DNA of 64,000 bases from Prochlorococcus marinus XMU1404 (GTDB lineage: Bacteria > Cyanobacteriota > Cyanobacteriia > PCC-6307 > Cyanobiaceae): contig NZ_JAAORE010000001.1 in the NCBI RefSeq assembly GCF_017696175.1, forward strand, positions 577,626 through 641,625, given 5' to 3'. Position 1 is the first letter of the stretch, and each line of letters begins with the position of its first letter. The notes beneath the pieces were generated by a model. The model saw nothing but the letters and a program-made list of their open reading frames with translations, had not been told where the DNA came from and ran no database searches. The position numbers and the translations under genes are program-made. Below are positions 57,828 to 64,000 of this stretch, piece after piece.

Positions 57828-57850
57828 TTTGTGCCGAATCTGTGCCACTT
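57828..57850. repeat. Right integrase-arm-like repeats
   Basis: TTTGTGCC (57828-57835) and TGTGCCACTT (57841-57850) lie about 110 bp inside the intact tRNA gene, mirroring the left pair. Confidence 0.4.
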
Positions 57851-57913
57851 TTCTTCATCTGCTTACATGAAATAACGCGAAATCTAGTGAATTACGATCG
57901 AAAATAATGAGCA

Positions 57914-57943
57914 ATAAAAAAACCCCCTCAGGAGTAGTTTTAT
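57914..57943 (-). terminator. Probable terminator of tRNA-Ser
   Basis: On the minus strand, AAAAC.CTCC pairs with GGGGGTTTT around TGA, with a 2-nt bulge, and continues into a T-tract. It lies about 20 bp after the tRNA 3' end. Confidence 0.45.
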
Positions 57944-57961
57944 GAAAGTCAGTTATAGACA

Positions 57962-58048
57962 CGGAGGGGGTGGGATTCGAACCCACGGTGCCCTTGCAGA
58001 CACGCTAGTTTTCAAGACTAGAGCCTTAAACCACTCGACCACCCCTCC
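57962..58048 (-). tRNA. tRNA-Ser (anticodon UGA)
   Basis: An 87-nt class II tRNA. The acceptor arms GGAGGGG and CCCCTCC pair fully with G as discriminator. The anticodon stem CTAGT/ACTAG holds the loop CTTGAAA with anticodon TGA. A long variable arm (about 58000) and the T-loop GGTTCGAATCC are present. No CCA is encoded. Its 3' part is repeated at 57095-57151, marking it as an integration site that was restored by the insertion. Confidence 0.97.
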
Positions 58049-58302
58049 AGGGATAAATATTTAGATTTAACTTTTGAATTATAGCAGTATTGAGTTACAG
58101 AATTGTTTTTTACTTTAATGGATATTTAAGAATAAAATGTCTTATTTCATTTCTATTCAATTAATTAATCTGCTATTTAACTTAACTACCTAACATAGAA
58201 AGTTAGTAATTAGAAAAGTTTTCGGAAATCTAAAATACATAAATTTAAAAATAAAAAAAATTAATTTTCCTAATTAATTTTCTAAATTACGATGCAATTT
58301 TT

Positions 58303-61300
58303 TTAAATAAAATCATTTGAATTTTCTTCCTTTGTGATGATTTCTTTTTTAACTTCAAACGAATCAAATATCTCGTCCTGTATTCCTAAATTATCAAAAT
58401 TATCTGTACTTGCTATGTTAGATCTGATAATTTCTTCAAAACTTATTTCATTTTGATCGAATGGATTAATAGATGCAAACTCTTCTAAAGATTGAAGAGG
58501 ATCATTAATTCTTTGTGAGGATAAAAGTGAATCTTGTTCTTCTAATTCTCTTGGCAAGGCAATATTATTCATTGGAAGTCTTGTTATCTCATCTCTAGAG
58601 AAATCATGATCATGTATTGAGAATTCGTCTCTGCCTTGGTCAATAGTTTTAAAAGAATTATTAGCTAAATAGTAATTATCAACGAATCCATTATCTGAAA
58701 TATCTTGTAAAAGGCTATATCTAAATGATCCATCTTCGTTAATTATAGTTTCCTCCGAACCCCACATATACTTAAGAGCTTCTAAGTCAGTCTGAGAGAA
58801 TTGTGGAGCATAATCCGATGATATAGTCGATCCATAGAATGTAGGATTTCGTTGTTCGAAATTATATGACATTGCAGTATCTACAGTTGTATGCCAAGTT
58901 CCGTAAGGATCATGCCCGGGATGATCAAGGCCCAGGGCATGACCTATTTCATGAACAATAATATCCGCGCTTCTTTCATTAATATTACCGCTTGCAAGAT
59001 TTCCATATTCATTATAAATATTTATTTTATTTAGACCTGTTCCTCCAAATTCATCTTCATACCACCAATCCCAACCACTTTGATCTTGCCAAATTATTTC
59101 AACAAAAGCGTCTTCAATATAGTATGCATCTTGATTAATAGTTGATAGCCCTAATAAGCTTTCATCGTCTTGTATAAAATCATTAGTATCAATTTTATAG
59201 ATTCTAATTAAGGCATCATTTTCGTTGTAAACCCTTGTGAAATCAAGAGATATATTATCATCCATTTGCTTAAATGTATTTTCTATAAATAATTCTTCTA
59301 CTTCTTCATGTGAATTAGTTAGATTTAGATAACCAGAAAGAAATCCTTTATCCCCATATGAATCATGGATGTAATATGTAATGTCTGGTCTTATGTAATC
59401 TCTGTAAGGAATGTAGCCTTCTACGAAGGTCATTGACCAATCAGATGAAACTAAATCATCGATAGATACGGGGTTAGAACCAGTTACATAAATTCCAGAA
59501 TCATAATCAATACCAATCATTCCATCATTATTTAGATCTAGATTAAAGTTTGTCTCGAGAGAGATAAATGTATTATCAGGAGTTAGGCCAGTGAAAAGAT
59601 TACCTGATAATCCAGTGTTGCCATCATTTATATAATCCCAATTGCTGTCATGTTGAGATAACCAGAAGGTTGTTTCATTTACACCATCATCATATTCCCA
59701 GATAACAGAGTTAACACCATTGATTATTTCCGCTCCAAGAACAGAGTATCCTGCCCATGTACTGCTTCCAACATGATCTCCAAACCATTTTATGTATTTT
59801 GTATTACCTTGAGAATCTCTTGCATAGGCTAAATCATCTTGATCTTTCAACAAAGTAATATTTCCTTCTGATTCAACTGTTGAATAATTGACCTCTTTAC
59901 CTTTGACATTAATAGTTTGAGATGTAGAGGTATAATTTTCCCCATCTGTAACTGTGTAATTGAAATTAAAGGATGAATTGCTTAATGTTTCTGGAACTGT
60001 AAAAGATAAACTATTTAGAGAATTGGTATATCCATTGCTATTTATCGCCATATCAAGGCTAATGTTTTCTGAATGACTTATTGGCAGATAAGCCTTATTG
60101 GTTGAATAATCAAAAGTTAAATATCCATAATTAGTCCATACATCGCCTATCGATAAAGTATCTCCTTCTGGGTCAACAAAACCTTGTAATAAATCATATC
60201 CATAAACTGTAATGTAGTCTCCAACTTCCACATCAGTAAATGTCTTAAGATTGCCAGAAAGGACAGGAGCTTGATTTGCCCTTTCCCCTATAAATGCATC
60301 ATTATCAAGGTCAAGATTGAAGTTAGTTTCTAACTGATAGAGCTGTTCAATCGAATCAGGCATATATGAAGATACAGTAGACCAGTTATTATCATGCTGA
60401 CTTAACCAGAAACCTGGCCCATCTCCGTAATCGTAAGTCCATAGAACAGAGTTGATTCCATTGATATTTTCTGCTGCTACTAACTGATAAGCTCCCCACA
60501 TATTTTGATAAACATGTTCCCCGTAGTATGTAATAGCATTTGTATTACCCTGTGCATCACGAGCAAAGCCAAACTCATCATCATCAATTAAAAGCGTTAT
60601 ATTCCCCTGAGAATCAACTGTTGTTAGGGAAGGAGCCTTGAAGGTAACGGTGGTTGTGCCATCGATACTGCCTCCGAATTCATCGGTAACTGTATATGCA
60701 AGTTCTACATCACCAGTTAAATTGGCATTACTTGGAGATATTCTCCACTCTCCATGATTTATTTCCTCTATGAGGACATTATTGGAAGAAGTTTCTACAG
60801 AATCTATATATAAATAATGATTTTCCGGATCAGTATATCCATCTAACAGATCCCACTCATAGAGATAGAAGTCTTCTCCCTGCTTGACGTCAAATGTCGG
60901 GATCTCGAATCCCGCAATCCTGACTGGATCTTTATTGTCGAAACCAATAGAACCATCATTATTGAGGTCAAGATTAAAGTTAACTTCTGTTTTATAGAAC
61001 TGCTGATCAGGAAGCTCTCCATGGTTAGGATTTCCAATATTGCCTGCATACCCATCAGTGACATAAGACCAGTTGTTATCGTGTTCAGCTAACCAGAAAA
61101 ATTCAGCATGAGAATCACTATATTTCCAAATAACAGAATTAATTCCATTAATTGTTTCGGCTCCCAAGACAGAATATCCGGCCCACATATAGTCATAAAT
61201 CTGTTCTCCGTAATATGTAATCTCCTGTACGTTGCCTTGAGGATTTTGAGAATAAAAATATCCAGAATCATCTTTTAATAAAGTGATTTCTTTTTCTGAT

Positions 61301-64000
61301 TCAACTGTTTCATATTGATCATTTACCACTGGATCAACTACTGGAGCAGGATCAGCTACGGGAGTAGGATTAACTACGGGATTAGGATCAACTACGGGAT
61401 TAGGATCAACTACAGGATTAGGATCAACTACAGGATTAGGATCAACTACAGGATTAGGATCAACTACAGGATTAGGATCAACTATCGGAGCAGGAGTTGG
61501 TTCTGTAGAAGAATAATTATTTGTGAATGTTGTTGTAAATTGATATCCTTCTGTACTACCGCCAATTATTAAATTACCGTTAGGTAATATTTGTAGGGAC
61601 CCTATAGAACTTATTGAGTTAAGAGTTATATCATCACTAGGATCAACTATTGATTTATCCTGATTGTAATTTTGAAGATCTATTTCTAATATATTGAATG
61701 ATTTATCTTCTTTATTTATTGAGATTATTCTATGATCGAATTGAGCATAGGTTCCAAGTTCTATTCTTAAACCGCTCTGATAACCGCCAACAAATCCCTC
61801 ATTGTAGACAGATAAATAAATATTAGAATCTGTTGTCCATATCTCATCAATACTCACTCCATTAAGCGATGACAGATCTTCCCATTTATTAATTAAATTA
61901 CCATCCTCGGACATTAATCCAAGTGTGAAATTATCTATGCCATATGTATGGTGAGTTACTGATGATCCAAAATCTCCTACAAAATAAATTGAATTATCTT
62001 TATTAATCCCTAAATCATATATTCCTTCATTGTAATAGCCTGTAGCTAGATTCTTTTTCCATTCAATTACTTCTGAATCTGCTCCATATTTTATTATAAA
62101 TGGATCACCACCTAATCCGCTCCATTCGTCATTCCCCGAGCCAATCGGAAAAACTCCAGTGCCTGCACTTCCCGCGACAATGACAGCACCTGTATTATCA
62201 ACTTCAAAATCATAGATGGTTCCGGCGAGTCCTATAGGAAGTTTCGAGATGATTTCTCCATTACTATCTAATTTATTTATATTTATGTTTGATAGTTCTC
62301 CTGTATCAAATTCTGGACCGGCAGTGGAAAAATATACATATCCGTCCTTGTCAAGCTTAAGATTTGAATTGCCCTTGTAGTTGTAATCATCTTGATAAAT
62401 TAAATAATCAGTAAACCTTGTCCACAACCTTTCTCCTTCTGGATTATATTTTGCTACGTAGAAATGTTCAGATTCGTGTCCTACTATCTGATCATCCATA
62501 TTTTCTCTTGTTGAACCTGATACATACACAAATCCATCTTTGTCAATTTCGATATCTTCAATATCATTATCTTCTCCAATTTTTACATTCCAAATTTCAT
62601 TCCCTTGGTTATCTGTTTTAATTAAGTGAGGTATCCATACTTCGACCTGTTTTCGCAAGTCATAGTTATATTCACTTTTTGTAGTGGCGTATAAGGAATA
62701 AAAATTGTTTTCATTATCTGCTTTAGATGGACCTCCAGTTATGTTTGTATAAACATCTGGAGCAAATCTACCTTCTCCATCTTCAACTAATTGATAAAGA
62801 ATAGTTTCTTGTGTGAAGGGATTAGAAGGATCAAATACAAGAGCAGGATCAACTATTGGCGCAGGATCATTTATTGGAGCGGACTCATTAGTTGCCTCAG
62901 GTATGCCAATTGCAGGAGAGTTAGAAACTACATTTATTATTTGTGTTGTCTCAATAGAGTTACCGTATTCATCGTTAACGGTATAAGAGAATTCTATTGG
63001 CCCAACTGGTGTATTCTCTGGAACAGATAAGGCAACAATTTCATTTCCTTCAATTAATTCAACAAACTCAAGTGATAGATATAGATCATTAGCTATCGGA
63101 AGTGTTCCAGTTAGAGCATGTTGATCAATAATCATATTTCCATACTCAGTACTTACCTGACCTACATAAAGTGCATCTCCATCTGGGTCTGTGAATCCTT
63201 CCAATAATTCAGATGATGAGATTGTAATCGTATTTCCTGGCTCAACCTCTTTAAGTGTGGCTTGTTGTCCAGATAATATGGGTTCATCATTATTAATCGC
63301 ATGGCTAAATATGAGAAGCTCCCCACTTGGACTTCTCCAATGAGAATTAAGGTAGCTATTTAATAACCCGCTAAGATCATCAGTAAAGTGTGCATTAACA
63401 TAAAAAGTTTCATCTCCTTGAGAGACATCAAATTGATATGCTGAAGTTTCAAATGATTGAAGAGAAGGATTTGTTGTATCTGGAATTGAATTTATTACTT
63501 CAAATTCATTTCTAATTCCTAAATTACTTAAATCGTCATATGTATAGAAACGATAATTACCAACTGCATCAGTTATGGAGAGGTGATCTAAGGTCCAAGT
63601 ACCAATTTCAGAATGTTCAGGTACAGTTACTACAATGTCTTCATAAGATAATTCTTTGTCGGTTAGGGTAAATTGATACTCGTAATAATCTTCAAATGTA
63701 TTTATGCCTCTATAATCTTCATACATGTGCGCCCAACCAGATATAATCTTATCCCCACTTGGACTTCTCCAAGCAAAGTTAGTTGAGCTTGAGTCAGTAT
63801 CAAAGCCGCTGAGGTCATCAATAAAGTTGGTATTTACATTGAAGGTTTTATCTCCTTCAGAGACATCAAATTGATATGCTGAAACTTCAAATGATATAAG
63901 AGAAGGATCTGTTGTATCTGGAATTGAATTTATTACTTCAAATTCATTTCTAATTCCTAAATTACTTAAATCGTCATATGTATAGAAACGATAATTACCA
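58303..64000 (-). CDS. Giant modular secreted protein with metzincin domain, N-terminus outside window
   Basis: An open frame of about 1,898 residues that continues past base 64000; the first ATG inside (63726) is internal. Parts in protein order: two Ig-like repeats of 146 residues (about 63300-64000); a cadherin-like domain (62920-63260); a beta-propeller-like region (61500-62760, with LDKDGYVYFST-type repeats); a DPNPVV linker; then three Trp-rich modules alternating with cadherin-like domains. A zinc protease domain follows near the C-terminus: HEIGHALGLDH at 58921-58953 and a Met-turn AMSYN near 58865. Modules end in Ca-type DLNNDGxIG loops. RTX nonapeptides are absent. It is probably exported and surface-acting; the substrate is unknown. 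Confidence 0.85.
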   Translation of the reverse strand, partial: GNYRFYTYDDLSNLGIRNEFEVINSIPDTTDPSLISFEVSAYQFDVSEGDKTFNVNTNFIDDLSGFDTDSSSTNFAWRSPSGDKIISGWAHMYEDYRGINTFEDYYEYQFTLTDKELSYEDIVVTVPEHSEIGTWTLDHLSITDAVGNYRFYTYDDLSNLGIRNEFEVINSIPDTTNPSLQSFETSAYQFDVSQGDETFYVNAHFTDDLSGLLNSYLNSHWRSPSGELLIFSHAINNDEPILSGQQATLKEVEPGNTITISSSELLEGFTDPDGDALYVGQVSTEYGNMIIDQHALTGTLPIANDLYLSLEFVELIEGNEIVALSVPENTPVGPIEFSYTVNDEYGNSIETTQIINVVSNSPAIGIPEATNESAPINDPAPIVDPALVFDPSNPFTQETILYQLVEDGEGRFAPDVYTNITGGPSKADNENNFYSLYATTKSEYNYDLRKQVEVWIPHLIKTDNQGNEIWNVKIGEDNDIEDIEIDKDGFVYVSGSTRENMDDQIVGHESEHFYVAKYNPEGERLWTRFTDYLIYQDDYNYKGNSNLKLDKDGYVYFSTAGPEFDTGELSNININKLDSNGEIISKLPIGLAGTIYDFEVDNTGAVIVAGSAGTGVFPIGSGNDEWSGLGGDPFIIKYGADSEVIEWKKNLATGYYNEGIYDLGINKDNSIYFVGDFGSSVTHHTYGIDNFTLGLMSEDGNLINKWEDLSSLNGVSIDEIWTTDSNIYLSVYNEGFVGGYQSGLRIELGTYAQFDHRIISINKEDKSFNILEIDLQNYNQDKSIVDPSDDITLNSISSIGSLQILPNGNLIIGGSTEGYQFTTTFTNNYSSTEPTPAPIVDPNPVVDPNPVVDPNPVVDPNPVVDPNPVVDPNPVVNPTPVADPAPVVDPVVNDQYETVESEKEITLLKDDSGYFYSQNPQGNVQEITYYGEQIYDYMWAGYSVLGAETINGINSVIWKYSDSHAEFFWLAEHDNNWSYVTDGYAGNIGNPNHGELPDQQFYKTEVNFNLDLNNDGSIGFDNKDPVRIAGFEIPTFDVKQGEDFYLYEWDLLDGYTDPENHYLYIDSVETSSNNVLIEEINHGEWRISPSNANLTGDVELAYTVTDEFGGSIDGTTTVTFKAPSLTTVDSQGNITLLIDDDEFGFARDAQGNTNAITYYGEHVYQNMWGAYQLVAAENINGINSVLWTYDYGDGPGFWLSQHDNNWSTVSSYMPDSIEQLYQLETNFNLDLDNDAFIGERANQAPVLSGNLKTFTDVEVGDYITVYGYDLLQGFVDPEGDTLSIGDVWTNYGYLTFDYSTNKAYLPISHSENISLDMAINSNGYTNSLNSLSFTVPETLSNSSFNFNYTVTDGENYTSTSQTINVKGKEVNYSTVESEGNITLLKDQDDLAYARDSQGNTKYIKWFGDHVGSSTWAGYSVLGAEIINGVNSVIWEYDDGVNETTFWLSQHDSNWDYINDGNTGLSGNLFTGLTPDNTFISLETNFNLDLNNDGMIGIDYDSGIYVTGSNPVSIDDLVSSDWSMTFVEGYIPYRDYIRPDITYYIHDSYGDKGFLSGYLNLTNSHEEVEELFIENTFKQMDDNISLDFTRVYNENDALIRIYKIDTNDFIQDDESLLGLSTINQDAYYIEDAFVEIIWQDQSGWDWWYEDEFGGTGLNKINIYNEYGNLASGNINERSADIIVHEIGHALGLDHPGHDPYGTWHTTVDTAMSYNFEQRNPTFYGSTISSDYAPQFSQTDLEALKYMWGSEETIINEDGSFRYSLLQDISDNGFVDNYYLANNSFKTIDQGRDEFSIHDHDFSRDEITRLPMNNIALPRELEEQDSLLSSQRINDPLQSLEEFASINPFDQNEISFEEIIRSNIASTDNFDNLGIQDEIFDSFEVKKEIITKEENSNDFI
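59512..61312 (-). repeat. Three Trp-rich modules in the giant protein
   Basis: Copies near 59512-59876, 60286-60630 and 60943-61312 encode about 110-120 residues each. Each has NITLL-like or EITLL starts, a WAGYSVLGAE- or GAYQLVAAE-type centre with INGxNSVxW, then FWLSQHD.NW and the Ca-type end FNLDL.ND..IG. They are separated by cadherin-like domains. Confidence 0.85.
61331..61492 (-). repeat. 18-bp minisatellite encoding the DPNPVV linker
   Basis: Nine tandem 18-bp units (GGATCAACTACAGGATTA type on the + strand), four of them identical (61403-61474), in frame inside the giant gene. They encode repeated VVDPNP. Copy number could change by slippage without breaking the frame. Confidence 0.95.

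Larger units (their letters stand above)
57095..58017. mobile_element. Remnant or minimal tRNA-Ser-integrated element
   Basis: A segment of 866 bp per repeat period, bounded by the 57-bp tRNA direct repeats. Inside are paired GTGCCACTT-like repeats near both ends and one gene (57304-57768); no integrase is present. The structure fits an excised-down or satellite-sized integrative element. Tycheposons of Prochlorococcus use tRNA genes in this way, but the link to that group is inference. Confidence 0.65.

Noticed and set aside
58117..58180. 18-codon ORF upstream of tRNA-Ser
   Set aside because: Too short, no ribosome site and in AT-rich sequence; chance is the best explanation.
61315..61572. 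Plus-strand ORF full of IRINY repeats
   Set aside because: It is the reverse-strand reading of the 18-bp minisatellite inside the giant gene; any such tandem repeat without stops gives a repetitive shadow frame.

Overview
The window looks like a piece of a high-light-adapted Prochlorococcus chromosome. The DNA is strongly AT-rich and the genes are tightly packed. Many genes use TTG or GTG starts and few have clear Shine-Dalgarno sites. A single pcb chlorophyll-binding antenna gene sits among cyanobacterial biosynthetic genes (menD/menB, sds, a lycopene cyclase, comB, Tic20-like, DUF760, DUF1350, DUF2811, DUF4336). The genus is inferred from gene content and order as I remember them; no search was run.

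1-8.9 kb: the 3'-truncated end of thrS, then trpS, a DUF697 membrane protein, a three-gene Mn/Zn-type ABC uptake operon coupled to a DUF4336 gene, and DUF760. 8.9-23.3 kb: housekeeping genes. These are lepB, the run menD-menB-glgA-murF, the opposing run glmU-MnmD-like-aroA, comB (apparently using an ATT start), a nitrilase-family amidase, a cell-wall amidase, murI and sds. 23.3-29.8 kb: acs, DUF1350, a DEDDh exonuclease, a glycine-pentad-repeat/DUF3721 protein, hisS and small hypothetical genes. 29.8-36.4 kb: pcb with a terminator and a possible small transcript upstream, a GltS-like carrier, a GST, a membrane-anchored GIY-YIG-like protein, an SDR and a lycopene cyclase. 36.6-46.8 kb: a POR-like SDR, an MscS channel, an isochorismatase-family hydrolase, a Fur-family regulator, arsS, a glucosylglycerol-phosphatase homologue facing a Rossmann-type protein, and metY-metA. 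46.8-57 kb: SulP transporter, FAD oxidase, sirohydrochlorin chelatase with a metal-binding tail, DUF2811, GMC oxidoreductase, pentapeptide protein, a compact RHH/GIY-YIG-like operon, gloA, Tic20-like and small membrane proteins.

The right end is accessory. An intact tRNA-Ser(UGA) gene at 57962-58048 has a perfect 57-bp copy of its 3' part 866 bp away. Between the copies lie integrase-arm-like repeats and one cargo gene. This fits a very small integrated element or the scar of a larger tRNA-targeting element. Beyond the tRNA, a giant gene runs off the window. It encodes a repeat-built, probably secreted protein with Ig-like, cadherin-like and beta-propeller segments, a minisatellite-encoded Pro/Asp linker, three Trp-rich modules and a C-terminal metzincin protease domain.

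The most interesting places are the tRNA-Ser micro-element, the giant modular metalloprotease, the RHH/GIY-YIG-like operon with a palindrome over its start codon, the period-5 glycine repeat protein, and the possible small transcript upstream of pcb.
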